Shown: positions 23,491 through 35,160 of the stretch, one piece after another | How positions within the stretch are numbered: the first letter of the stretch is position 1 | How the letters are laid out: each line of letters starts with the position of its first letter | Assembly: GCA_015680905.1 (NCBI GenBank) | Contig: CM027381.1 | Coordinates: 14,485,501 to 14,549,500 of the forward strand | DNA from: Coptis chinensis | Lineage: Eukaryota; Streptophyta; Magnoliopsida; Ranunculales; Ranunculaceae | Direction of reading: 5' to 3' | Length of the DNA: 64,000 bases | Notes under the pieces: generated by a model | What the model saw: the letters and a program-made list of their open reading frames with translations, nothing else | Told to the model about the DNA's origin: nothing | Databases searched by the model: none | Position numbers and translations under genes: made by a program

Positions 23491-24174
23491 AGCCAAATGA
23501 ATTTCAAGAGACTCTCCCTAACAGATATCAAGATTAACATTGGTAAAGTACCAAAAATTAGGGTTGAATGCCCACTCGCTTGTCCCGCCTCTTTCTCTGT
23601 TCCTTCTATTTATCCATCAAATTAGGGTTGAACAAATAAAAAATAGGGTTCAAAATCAAATTAGAGTTACTCTCTTTGTCTGTTTGATTTCAATTGCTCC
23701 AATATCTTCTTCAAAGTTTGCTTCAACGTCAACTCCAACATCATATACGTATACACGTATACAATGTAAACCCTAACTTTGTCATACATGTATACAAAAG
23801 CTAACACCAGCTCATTTTTGACAAGTAGTGCATGTAACGAATGTTGCTTGTGATGTTCCTAACCAAATTTTACAAATTAGATTTCAATTTTGCAATCTTG
23901 TTCGAGTAAATGCTTGAACCCTAAACTCACTAAGCTGTAGACATGTTCGAGAGTAAGTGCTTGAAGTTAATAATTTGTTTCTATCAATTAAGTATGGGTC
24001 GGGTATTGAAAATTTTATTAAGTTTTAATCACTTTCACAAATGTGAATCAACAAATCGTTTAGGGTTTAAGGTTAACAAATTTGGTACCAAAGTCTCATG
24101 TAAATTGTTCTATCTAGCTATCTTAATTTCAAATTTTACTTAAAATTTCATAATTAAAATTCAAAATGTCTACA
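23491..24174. other. Spacer inside the inverted repeat, no gene recognised
   Basis: AT-rich sequence with scattered AAACCCTAA and TTAGGGTT motifs; no domain or terminal repeat is recognised. Confidence 0.4.
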
Positions 24175-24660
24175 AATGTCTTAACGGCATGGCGAGGTCA
24201 TTTATTGTATACCTATGCGATCTGAATAGGTTGTTAAGGCCAAATGTCTCGGGTAAAGGCATGGCTGGGTCGTTCTGGTATACTCCTAAATGATCTGAAG
24301 AGGTCATTTAGGTCTGTAGGTGAGCGGTCTGAAGAGGTCATGAGGGATGCCAAGCGGTCTGCGGAGATCGTTTTGGATGCTTTTGTGCAACCTGGATGGG
24401 TCGTCTGGACCAAAATCCAGGCAAATTTTTTTGCTTGATTTTGTTCATTTCATATTCAAACCAAATTCATACACACATGACTTCATATATATAACTTCAA
24501 ATTCATATTCATATACATAAAACCATATTCAAATTCAAATTCATATTCATATTCAAACGCACATAACCAAATTCCAAATTCATATACAAATGATCCCAAC
24601 TTCAAATTCCAAATTCATATTAAAATAACTTCAAATTCCATACACTCGTATACATCAAAT
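24175..24660 (-). repeat. Right arm of the central inverted repeat in MULE 1
   Basis: Reverse complement of 21866-22390 with moderate divergence; for example AACCAAATTCCAAATTCATATAC (24566-24588) matches the left arm. On the plus strand, motifs of the type (C/T)G(A/G)TCTGAAGAGGTC start at 24219, 24291, 24325 and 24355, the last three 34 and 30 bases apart. Confidence 0.8.
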
Positions 24661-25767
24661 TTCCACCAAAACCAAAACCATCAAATTACACAATAAAGCT
24701 TAATCCATACACCAAACCCTAATCCATATACGAAACCCTAATCGATATACCAAAAAATTAACTTCATATCCATTAGATTAAACACAATCACGATGGTAAC
24801 ACCCACCAATAAACTTGCACCGGGTCAAGTTTTCTGCATTGAGGAACTCTGTCCTTGATTCATCGGGAATTGTAGGCCCACACAATTGTAGACCTCTCTC
24901 TAACATGAGACTATTTCATCGAGGACGTTGCTCTGTCAAAAAAAAAAATGCAAAATGAATTTAGTATTTACAGCTTTAAAATAGTGGAACTATAATCTTC
25001 AAATCACAAAACTCACACAAAACTCACCAGCTGAGTACTTGAACTAGGAAGTGTCTGTAGGGAGAAATGAGTAGGAAACTCAGGATTTATCATTCGAAAT
25101 AAGCAATCTCATCCACCGGGCGTGTGGCTCTGATATTGTTGTAGGGCCACCATTCAACCTGTGATATGAGAAAATCTACTATTAATCACAAACTCCAACG
25201 ATCAATTAATCAATAAAATATTAAACAAGCCCATATACTTACCATGAAACAATTTGTATAATCAAGAAACTTTTGATAACACTGTAATGTATGTTTTATG
25301 TTAGCATAGTGCGGAGCGGTAACTAAGTACCTACGACATCGAGGCTGGGCCAACTCATACTCCAAGTTTGGGATTGACCTGAAGCACGGGAAGTACTCGT
25401 AAATCCACGCCTAGATTTATATACACACGCAATTAAAATACTGATAGGTAGATAAAGGGCTAACATTGAAAAGATAAACATAAATACTAAAGATTTACCT
25501 GTAGGAGAGTGAAATAGCCTGAAATGCCTTTCACTTTCGCACCTATGGCAGCTTCAAGAACACGGTACAAGTATGCAAGTATTGATGCACCCCACGCATA
25601 GTCTTTGATCTCGCTAAACTTCAACAACAACCTCAAGTAACAAATAGGCACTGCAGTCCCAGACCTGTTGGGGAAGAAAGTACATCCAAAGAAGAATAAC
25701 AAATAACCTTTGACAGCACGCTGTACCTCCCTCAAAGTCGACGCCTTCTTCATAGGTTTCCTTTCTT

Positions 25768-25945
25768 TTTTCTTTTTTTTTTTTTTTTTTTTTTTTAAGG
25801 AATAGCTAGGGGTTAAGGATACCCCAAGCTTTTATTTAAATCAAGAACGCAAGTACAATTTTCCTTATCCTCTTTAATCAATACATTGAGTTTTTGATCC
25901 ATTGGGGGGATAAAGTACAAAATATTATTACACAAGGACCTACTA
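25768..25945 (-). mobile_element. Poly(A)-tailed retro-insert (truncated LINE or SINE) in PMD exon
   Basis: Relative to the second PMD copy, about 180 bases are inserted here. On the minus strand it ends ATAAAAGCTTGGGG ... CTAGCTATTCCTT followed by about 25 A residues (T run at 25769-25797). Flanks GGAAATTACCTAT and GGAAACCTAT look like a worn target duplication. A 3' end with poly(A) indicates target-primed reverse transcription; too short to name the family. Confidence 0.65.
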
Positions 25946-26749
25946 ACTTTGGATAGGTAATTTCCATTTTTCATTAATATCACTATCATGCACCTTCCCA
26001 GCCATGCGACTCTTCAGGAATTCTAACCTTACTCTTGATATGAAGTGGCTGGCTTGCAACTCCTCCATAATTGCTCTCACAGATATATCAAGAGCGCGGT
26101 GCAATAATTTCTCAGTCCGTTCCAACTTCAAATCAATGTTCCCTTGCACGACTCTTACTCTTATTGAGACTCTAAGGATTTGGGAGACATCATCCAAAGT
26201 GATAGTCATCTCCCAAAACGGCATATGAAATGTGTTGGTCTCCATATGCCACCTTTCTACAAACGTAAAGACCAACACAGAATCTTGATGCATGTATACT
26301 CACATCACAAGATCATACAAGCCTGTCCTTCTAAGTTGGTTTTCAAATCTCGGAGAGTTTTTAAATTCTGACTTCAGATTCCATTGATTTAACTTTGTTA
26401 GGTGCTGACCACACTTCAAAGCTCCGTGCTCCTTCTAAAACAACAAAGAGTCATTGAGGAGAAGGTTTCATAAAAATAAAAATTAAAGTACTAAGTGCAT
26501 GGTTTTGTAAAAAAAAAAAATAAAGTACTAAGTGCATACTATATGATATTAATATTACCTGCCCCTCCCAAATATCGCGAGCCATGTGCACCGCATAGTC
26601 ATACAAAAGCTGCTCGGTTCCACGTCCACGCTCTCTATAAGGACCACCACCATATGTGTCTAGTTGGTATTCCATGTTTTTCTTGGATTTTCTCACAATA
26701 TTTTGAACTAGACGTACTTCCACTGATGTTTCCACTGTTTCCTCCACCA

Positions 26750-26960
26750 CTTCCTCTGAATCATCATCCTCTTCCGAATCGTCATCTTCTTCGTCCCCCT
26801 CCTCATCTTTGTCACCCGACTCTTCCCCATCATCGACATCATCGCCGTTACCCTCTTCTTCACCATCTCTTCTTCCCCTTCCTTTTCCCCTTCGTCATCC
26901 TCATTCTCATCACCATCACCATCACCATCCTCCTCTTCCTATTCCCCTTCACTATCACCA
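26750..26960 (-). repeat. Acidic low-complexity tract of the PMD gene (GAT/GAA-rich on minus strand)
   Basis: TCATCATC/TCTTCC-type simple repeats on the plus strand code Asp/Glu runs on the minus strand. The second PMD gene has the equivalent tract at 39010-39120 with a run of eight Asp. Plus-strand open frames here rich in His, Pro and Ser are artefacts of this repeat. Confidence 0.75.
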
Positions 26961-27056
26961 CCATCTACATTCTCTCCAAGAACCATATTTACATCCACAT
27001 TTACATCCTCATCTAAATTTATATTCTCATCTAAATCTACATCTACATCCTCATCT

Positions 27057-27828
27057 AGGGATGTCCAAACGGGTACCCAACCCGACCCGAACCCGAATTT
27101 TCAGGTTTTGAACGGGTATCGGGGTACCCGAACCCAGACCGGTTTTCAGCGGGTTGGGTTTGGAGTCGGGTATTTTATTGAGAAGTGTGACCAAACCCTA
27201 CCCTAACCCTATATTTTGGGTACCCATCGGGCTCGGGTTCGGATTCGGGTAGAATAAAGCCCAGTATAAATGAAGAAAGAAGACAATAAAAAACTTTATT
27301 TGAAATATATATCTACATTTTATTCCTTCTTCGGCTATCCACCAATCCTTCAAACAAAATAAAACTTCTAATGAACTTGGAAGTAATTATCACTTATACT
27401 CGGACATAATTATTTGATATGATTTAAAAATAGATGGACTTGGAATGAACTATAGACACATGATCACGTGCAATTACTAGAAAAATTAGAAATCCCGACA
27501 TAAATTTTTTCATAATCCAATATATTAAATAACTCATCATTGTAAATATGAATGAGATCATAATCCAAATATTTATCTAACTCATTCTTTTATATGAGAT
27601 TAGTAGTATGCAATTGAAATCGGATTTGGGGTTCGATTTCGGTTCGGGTTCAGTTTCAGGTTTTTTAGCCCTTTTAACGGGTTTAGGGCTAAATTATCAG
27701 GTCGGTCTCGGTTTAGAGAGTGTATTTTGGGGTTGGGTTCGGTTTTGGGTTTTGTCAAGTTTGGGCAGGGTTCGGTGCGGGCATTTTGTTCGGGTTTTGG
27801 GCGGGTTTCGGGCAAGATGGACATCCCT
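27057..27828. mobile_element. Non-autonomous DNA element (772 bp) with AGGGATGTCC ends and 10 bp target duplication
   Basis: Ends are AGGGATGTCCA and TGGACATCCCT, with ATCCTCATCT on both sides (27047-27056 and 27829-27838). It lies inside the PMD acidic exon. Subterminal parts are rich in CGGGT and CCCGAACCCG motifs, with no coding capacity. A 9-11 bp duplication suggests MULE mobilisation; such CGGGT-rich MITEs are also often classed as hAT (8 bp). The target is itself repetitive, so duplication length is uncertain. Confidence 0.8.
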
Positions 27829-28129
27829 ATCCTCATCTAGAATACTTGGAACAATAGGAGGCCTTTTTTCTTTCCCCGGCTGGACCCTTCTTCTTTTCTT
27901 TTTCTCTACTAACTCTAAATCACTTACACCTATATTACTCAGATTGGGATCATCCGCTTTTCGATCCCCTCTACGGACGGATGCCGAGGTTCCCCTTCCC
28001 TTTTTTTTCTTAGGCGGGTCACCACGACCCAAACTACTACTGCTGCCACTAAGCAATTTTGTTAGCACCTGTGTAGATGGTTTTCGCAACACTCGATCTT
28101 CATATTCTTTGATCGAGAAGCTATTATTG

Positions 28130-29473
28130 CTACAAAAAATAGAAATAAACAAGTATTAGTAACCAAAAGTTTCAATCTAATAATATGAAAAACAAACTTC
28201 ATCGACAAAATGAAAACGAAAACGAACCATAATCAATTAGAGAGAGTCCTACAATCTAATTTAAAAAACCAAAACTACAATGCATACGAAAGCAATGAAT
28301 ATCATACTCGACTGTTTTAAACTTTACAAAACTACAATCAATCAATCATTACATAACCATTTGTATCCATGGTTTGGTCACAAACTCACTCTTGCTATCA
28401 GACACATTTCGTAAAGGCAAACAACCTTGCCATTGGTTGCTTACTAGACGGGGAACCTAACTCACTGTTAGAGAGAATCAATTATGAATGTTGACAACTT
28501 ATGGTTTCTTTAGTTTAGAGGGAAAATGGGGATATTAGTGTACCCTATATTTTATTGTCAGTGTTTAGGATATCTCTTCATCTATTCTAAGCCTTCATTC
28601 TACTGTGCTTAGGCTCCATCCCTCTGGGGTGTATTTACCTTGGAGTGTGATGAGATGTTTTGAGAAAGAGGGTACTTTTGCCCTTGATTGAAACAAAGAT
28701 AGTTTACTAACGACACTTGCATAACATCTTCATTTGTCTATGTTTTGTTTCATAGCTATTCAAAAGATCATTAGCAATTAACAATCTAAGGTTCAAATAA
28801 GTTTAGGACTAAAACAGTAACTGCTTTTGCAGACTCCTGTTGATGGCACTCGGAACAGTATGGTAACAGAGTAACAATCATTTAAAAGGTTTAAACTCTA
28901 TATACCGATGGAAAAAGAAATAGGAAATATAATAATTCATATTCATCCATACTCCTGACAAATACATAAACTGAACCAACAATTGGGATAACCACAAGAA
29001 TAGAAAAAACAACAACATTCCAATGCTCCTTTTCGCCATTAAAACATTCCAATCTAGATAGCCATTAAAACAAGTAAAACTCAATCTCTACCTAGCCATT
29101 AAAATAGCAACTTCTGTAAAATTCTTAATACTTATAACACGTCAGGGTAATGACAAAGTAAAGGACATGCTAGCCTATACTTAGCTTGTTAGTCGAACGA
29201 AATAATTAATCCACGTACATAAACATAATCCGTTCCATATTGAAATGCACAAGTAAATATCGCTTCATCTATAGACCTAGTATTAATGTTGGTGATTTAA
29301 GAGTACAAAAAAATGATTGTAACGTACACCTAAAAACTGAAAATTTCATGACCAACCCCAATCGAAGATTAAAATTTTCTACTTTTACTAGCAATGCCAT
29401 ACATCCACTTCCTAAAACGAAATTTGCATCACCAAACTAACAATTAACGAAAAATGTATGAGCACAAAATTAC
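28130..29473 (-). other. Long 5' intron of the PMD gene (1,344 bp)
   Basis: The donor CAG|GTAATT lies at the inner edge of the right terminal repeat and the acceptor TTTTGTAG|CA at 28130. The matching intron of the second PMD gene (37330-38671) is 1,342 bp. Apart from AT-rich sequence, nothing else is recognised. Confidence 0.6.
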
Positions 29474-29730
29474 CTGATAATGGGTTTGGAGAGAAATGGG
29501 CGTAGATGAAATTGGTTTGCAGAGAGTTAAGTGCGAATTACTGCTGGAGAAGAGAATGTGGGTTGTGAAATGGAGGTTGCGAATTAATTGTTTGTTATGT
29601 TTCTTTTGGTTGCCGCAAAATGGAGAACTAAGGGTTGGTTCTATTTCTTTTCTTTGTTTTGTTTTAATCTAGACCGTTAGATTTGGAGATGATCTCACGA
29701 GTTGAGTGGGCAGGATTGGGAGTGGGCGAA
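29472..29730 (-). repeat. Right terminal inverted repeat of MULE 1, with PMD leader exon
   Basis: Reverse-complement match to 11094-11399, including the CGCCCACTCCCAAT outer block and the TTTCTTTTCTTTGTTTTG block on the plus strand. It provides the untranslated first exon of the PMD gene. Confidence 0.85.
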
Positions 29731-30106
29731 TGTCCGACATTTTTTGTCCTTTTATGTTTTTTTAACACATGGGCCCCGCCAAAAATAACAAAAGAGTAAA
29801 GAGAGACGTGGGTATCCACATGCCTCAAGACTAGTGGTATGTAGTTGGACAACATGGAGATGCTGACTAGGTTTGTACTCTGTAGGTATTAACTGTTGAA
29901 CTTTGGAGTCCGTAGAAATTGTTTTTGGGCTTTTAATCTGTTTAGGACGTTGAATTGTCAAATGCAGATCTCTCATGTTAGTCCATAGAGCTAAGCTACG
30001 ATGCCTACGAATTGGAGAGTTACAAAAAAAGCCCAAATTAGAGCTAGTGTTTCTTAGTTCTTACAACAAGAGAATTACTAGAACCTAAATTAGTGCTTGT
30101 TCTCCA
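29731..30106. other. Spacer between MULE 1 and Helitron
   Basis: No gene, repeat or terminal motif was recognised. Confidence 0.4.
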
Positions 30107-32968
30107 TCTCTACTACTTATAAGTGGCGTGGCCTAGCTAGCCATATAAGCTGTCTATCGGTTCTAACACATCCTATTTCTGTGACACCTGTTTTCCTTTA
30201 GCCATATAAGCTGTCTATCGGTTCTAACACATCCTATTTCTGTGACACCTGTTTTCATTTATGAGAAAATAGAAAAATAAACCCTTCGTTCCTCAAACTA
30301 AAAAAAAAGTAAATAAGAAGAAGAAGAGAACATTCATTCTTCAGCTACCAGAACTATTCAACCCCTTTCTTTTGCCGCTTCTAGAACTGAAGAAAAATCA
30401 TTTTTTCTTCTTCAACTCATCAACCAATTCTCCAAATGTTAGTGGTCGTTCGGTTGTCGTTGTCGGTTTGCTGATGTTGTTAAAGAAAAGACGGTTAGAC
30501 CAACTGCTCCTGGGTGAAATCTTTTGTTGATATATTCCAGATTTCCAGGTACTATTTCTTGCTTTATTTATTTAAATTGATAATTTTAAATCAATTTTTT
30601 AAAATTGAACTATTTATTTTCATGTTCATTGAATTTTAGATGTTCAATTTATTTTTTTGTCTAAGTAGAAACCCAGTGCTTGACAGTGGAGATGGCGATG
30701 ATGAAAAAATAATTCACTGATAGGTAGGTATGTAGTAATAAGTAGGACAAATATGAGTTTGTAGTTGGTTCATTCAAATGTCCTGTTTATCATCTATGCA
30801 ATGATCTCCGTCTCACATGTAAAAGCTATTTGAAAGATTTTAGTGAAAGCAAAAAGAAACACGGAAGTCTACACCTATATTATTTTGTTTGCTTCCTCTG
30901 GCAAATAAGGAAAATTCATTTCTTTTTTTTCTCGCCATGCCATTACTCTACTATGTGATTTTTACTTTGTGATTAGTTCTAATTCTAATATCGGACTATA
31001 TTTTATGAAAATCTTACTGTGGATTCTCTCAATAGAGTACCTTTAGTACTTCCCCAACTAATTTGTAGACCTAATTACAGCGTCATTTGAATGGGTTTGT
31101 CATTTCAGGTAAATGATTGCAATGCGAATGGTACATGACTTAAAAAGGGTTCTTTCTTTTTTGTCAAACAGAGATGGGGATTCATTACATTTTCGTTGAA
31201 TCTTCACTGCGTAATGATGATGTCCTCTAAAGAGGTTAGCTTATTTTGCTGCATTTTCTTCAAGCTTCATTGGTTTTGTGTTGACCTATGCAGTATTGTG
31301 TTTGTTTCTTTGCTTTCTTAAAAGAAGTTTTGTAGCTTGCCCATGAATATGGAACTTAGTATTAATGTTTTTGTTAAGTTGTGCATTTTATTGGCATAGG
31401 GTGCTCCCTGTGCTCTGTGTAAAAGATTATATTGTAGTTCAATCCAACGATATTGTTTTTCTCAAGCTTTTTTGCATTACCCTTTGAGCATTGGTTAATT
31501 TTGATCACTCCATACCCTTGTGAACCCATGACTGGACATATTTGTCGATATCCACTCCTATTTAAGGAAATAGTTCCTCCATTAAATCCATTAAGATTTG
31601 TCAACGTAATATAATCATCTAGAATCCCCAAATGTTGATTTTTAATAATTCTTTTTCATTAGCTATTTTTCAAAAGGTTTATTATTATTATTATTATTAG
31701 GAGTGACGTGTGTTTTTCGATGGATCATGAGTGAGTTTCGTTAGAATTAGTTTAAGTATTTAAATCTCTACTTCTATCGCCATCCCTGCTATGTGCTATT
31801 GCATACTAATAATGAGACCATTTTGATTATGAGTGAGTTCCATAATACCCTGATGTCAACCATGTAAGTTTGTGAATGTAAGAGTCTCGACTTGCCAGCA
31901 ATAGAAAACAATTTTTTAGGTATGTGTTCTTATTATATCCATATGTTGCATTGAATCCGGATTGATTATGTATTTTAGTCAAGATAGGGATGAGGCGTTT
32001 TTGAAAAATAGTTTAGTCAAGATAAAGGAAAATTTGTCTCTTGCAAATGATCAAGAATAGAAGAGAAAAGTACAACTAGATTTAATGCATTTTGCTTCGA
32101 GCTCTTCAATTTTTACTGGTGCCATGCTATACAAATTGGATATATGTGCTAATGACTCAATTAACTACACAAGTGGAACTTAAGTAGTTTCTTCTACATG
32201 CTTAATTTTCCCTTTGTAATATTTAGTGTTATTCTAATGATTTCTTTGATACTTTGTTACAGAGAAAAAGTGGTTTTGACGAAGCAAGTTGTACCAGGGG
32301 ATAGCATAACGTTGGAACGAAAGGCACTTTGAATTTGGCTTCATACCATTGAATCTTTGTATTTTGTTTAGAGTCTAGAAATCTATGTGTAATAATCGAT
32401 TGTATACGTGCCTAAAGCTAGCACGTGAAATATTGAATATAGTTGACTAATTCATGGCCATTTTCTGGCAAAGGAGTCTGACTAGGGAAAGGGTTTGTAA
32501 AATTTTAATCTCAGCTCAAGGAAATTCTTATTTTTTTTTAGGATTAATGGTCGCAATGTTATGCAGGTGCCAGGAAAGATAAAAGATTATCTTTGCGACA
32601 CTGTCCCACTATAATTAGAAATTGAAGTACTACTAACATTCTAGGACCTTACCTCCAATTTTGTATTTTTATTTTGTACTACTACCATAATTGAATTTAT
32701 ATTATATTAGAACATTAATGTTGCAGGGTAGATTATGGCATTCACCGTACAAAGGCATTCACAATGCCGATTTCTTTTATTATGATGTTCTATTTGTAAT
32801 AGTCATCTAACTTATTTTGAAAAAGTCCCTAGACATGCATATTGCACATGAAACTGCCCGTTCATATTATTTTTTTATTATTTTTTTTAACAATGCATTC
32901 ACATTGCCCAAGTCACCTAAATTCGATAATAAATAAATTTATGTGCAACGCACGTGCACAAAATCTAG
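30107..32968 (+). mobile_element. Non-autonomous Helitron (2,862 bp)
   Basis: The 5' end TCTCTACTACTTATAAG follows A (30106) and the 3' end CTAG (32965-32968) precedes T (32969). A GC-rich hairpin (GTGC-AAC-GCAC, with overlapping GCACGTGC) lies just before the end. The first 60 bases match the Helitron at 9632, also sharing GTCTATCGGTTCT. There is no Rep/helicase coding sequence. The interior has several AG/GT-bounded stretches (for example TTACAG|AGAAAAAGTGG near 32260) that could be captured gene fragments, but none translates to a recognisable domain. Confidence 0.85.
30138..30259 (+). repeat. 61 bp tandem duplication near Helitron 5' end
   Basis: TAGCCATATAAGCTGTCTAT... at 30138 is repeated at 30199 with about one base change. 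Confidence 0.9.
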
Positions 32969-33186
32969 TATGAATATATGATGAGTGATTAGACTTCTGA
33001 GAACCTTTGAAAATTGAAAAACTCGGTACATAAACAAACTAGTAATCGTTGGTACACTCTTTGAACATTCTAATGACTTTATAGGCAGGACTTTGTCAGT
33101 TCATCCCACTTAGGGGAAAGAATTCGTATCATCAATGTGTTTATTATCCCGTATCCTATCTAAGGAGTAGTTTGATGCTCTGATGT
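32969..33186. other. Short spacer ending in target site of the solo LTR
   Basis: No feature except the GATGT (33182-33186) duplicated at 35091-35095. Confidence 0.5.
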
Positions 33187-35090
33187 TGTCAAATCCTGAA
33201 TTTCCAGATAATTAAAATAGAGAATTAATCAAGATATAAATATCTCAATCGTCACTCAAATTCAATTATCTGAAAAAACCAGGGTGAAACAAAAACCTAA
33301 TACCCTATTATCAAACACAACATAAAAAAAAAAATCAAATTAAAACCAAAAGGTACAATCCTTCAATCACATTATTAAATTAAAAAGAAGCTAACCAATT
33401 CTATTACATCTGTCTCAAAACAAAATCGTACACTTCAGAAAAACTTAAAACAAAAGACTCCAAGAGCAAATCTAAATCAAGTGTCCTCATCCACTGTACT
33501 TCACCATCTATGTTCCCAAGAACACACACACACGTTGCAAATGAAAACAAACATGGACAAACAAATTGAATTTGCTAGTTTGAGTAAGACTAAAATAAAA
33601 TATACAGTACTACATTCAATCAAATATATATATAATGTCACAAACTATTTCAACTTGGAAAACAAGATAGTTTCGTTTTCCAAAACGGTGTGTAGTTTCT
33701 TCTAAGCAGGCTCACTATACAAAATTTCAAACTAATAAACAAACAAATTATACCTTACCTTTAATCTATCACATCGTGTCATGGTAGGACAACGTCTCTG
33801 CATAAAACATAAATAAGTCTTATTCTCCTGCAAAACAAAGTTAGATTTCCCGAACATATTATTTAAAGTATATATCTATTTCACTCTCACTGCAACCATA
33901 ATTGGTATACATAATCAGACTGAAGATATCACAATTATTAATATTCATATGACACCACCACATCCATCATCCATATCACACAAACCAGATACACATCTTT
34001 TACTTAAAAACCACTCGTCTACTTATGAGAACAAGAAATATATCACAACCAGGGAGTACAACAAACCACATATACATTTCTTTGTAAGAAATCATGTACA
34101 TCATAATACATAAATATTCGTATACAATAGCTCACTCATACATAAAATCTATATTTCACTTTGCTTATTAATTTTCTCCTTTACTCAATTATAAACATAC
34201 GACACAGCCCAACCTTTAGTTCCTACTCCACGATTCACACTTCACACATTTGCCAAATCACACATACTCGTGTGCTTCTTTCACACCGAGTACCACTACA
34301 AGACATATGTCCCAAGCTGGGATATCGCCTCTAGGAACATATTTCCATCTTGGAAACTCGTAATTTGTGAGTCATATCCATCTCTAGGCTTTCTATGCGC
34401 ATAAACAAAGCCTCTTTTGGGCATAAAAAAAAAAACAGGTCATTCCCATACATTCAAGGAATCCAGACCTACATTCCCATACACTCAATGAATACAACCA
34501 GCCTGCAAAGCGAATACTTTAGTTCCTCTCTAGGGTAGCTTTCCACATGACATCATTAGTCATAAACATTTATTTTCTTTTTCTTTTCAACAAAAAGGCG
34601 TGGAGAGATAAAGATGTCAGCGACGCATTAAATTTTCACAAGACTTTTTACAACACGTTTTAACACCCAAGAGTTCTCATTAAAAGTAATTCTTTCATCA
34701 TGAAATCATTTTCTCAAGCAATATAATAATTACGAAACATACGAAACACAATAGCCCAAACTCACCTCAACATAAACTATATAAATAATATATATCAATA
34801 TTTTCAATCATGAATAACGCATTAATTGAATGCCTCACCAATATAATTAAAATGCACTCCCAACCTTGGGGCACAACACTTTTAAAGAGTACAATCAAGT
34901 TTCATATACCATTTATCACAAAAACTTTAAATTTCCAAGATACACCAACAAAATTCAATAACTAATCATAACCAATTCTCTACTATATATGGACCTTAAT
35001 ATGGACTAAAAAGCCTAAGAATAAAAAACAATAAAAATAACCAAATATGAAAATGATTTAAGTATAAAATGAAAAAGGTCGGGTGTTACA
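33187..35090. mobile_element. Solo LTR (1,904 bp), chromovirus-like, target duplication GATGT
   Basis: Starts TGTCAAATCCTGAATTTCC and ends GGTCGGGTGTTACA, flanked by GATGT on both sides. The ends resemble Tekay/Del-type chromovirus LTRs (TGT(A/C)ACACCC...). The start is similar to the LTR at 62124 (TGTCACACCCCGAATTTCG). No internal region or polyprotein is present, so unequal recombination between two LTRs probably removed it. Orientation is not certain. Open frames inside are short and meaningless. Confidence 0.75.
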
Positions 35091-35160
35091 GATGTTAAAG
35101 AACAAGTGTCTACTGGCGACACAAGCTAAAGGTTTCAGTGGTGTACAAATACAAGTAATT

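Larger units (their letters stand above)
24778..28129 (-). pseudogene. Plant mobile domain (PMD) gene of MULE 1
   Basis: Exons on the minus strand: 28129-27839 plus 27046-26559 (one exon split by a MITE), 26434-25946 plus 25767-25499 (split by a retro-insert), 25410-25243, 25158 to about 25050, and a last exon ending at 24778. Intron ends are canonical (GTAAT, GTAAAT, GTAAGT, GTGAGT). The first exon codes a basic/serine stretch (KKKKGRGTSASVRRGDRKADDPN) and an acidic tract. The PMD core follows: ERWHMETNTFHMPFWEMTITLDDVS and YLLFFFGCTFFPNRSGTAVP, YAWGASILAYLYR. PMD proteins (PF10536; MAIN/MAIL1 in Arabidopsis) occur in plant genes and transposons; biochemical role in transposition is unknown. 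Several stops and the two insertions disable it. Confidence 0.85.
11094..29730. mobile_element. Two-gene MULE: FRS/FAR1-type transposase (+) and PMD gene (-), with nested insertions
   Basis: The inverted copies at 11094-11399 and 29472-29730 flank a transposase gene reading inward from the left and a PMD gene reading inward from the right. Each gene's first exon starts inside one terminal repeat, as in maize MuDR, where two convergent genes use promoters in the terminal inverted repeats. Without the nested Athila-like insertion (7,947 bp), the 27057 MITE and the poly(A) insert, the element would be about 9.7 kb. A clean 9-11 bp target duplication is not visible at the outer ends, so limits are approximate. 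Attribution of all internal parts to one element is inference from layout and shared termini. Confidence 0.7.

Noticed and set aside
26495-27111. Plus-strand open frames rich in His, Pro, Ser and Leu
   Set aside because: They are shadows of the GAT/GAA-rich acidic tract of the PMD gene on the minus strand and run into an unrelated MITE.
27608-28159. Plus-strand frame of 183 codons
   Set aside because: It spans a MITE and a PMD exon on the other strand; sequence bias explains the open frame.
11080-29745. 9-11 bp target duplication of MULE 1
   Set aside because: Sequences outside the terminal repeats (CACTCCAAT versus TGTCCGACA) show no convincing match, so outer limits are left approximate.
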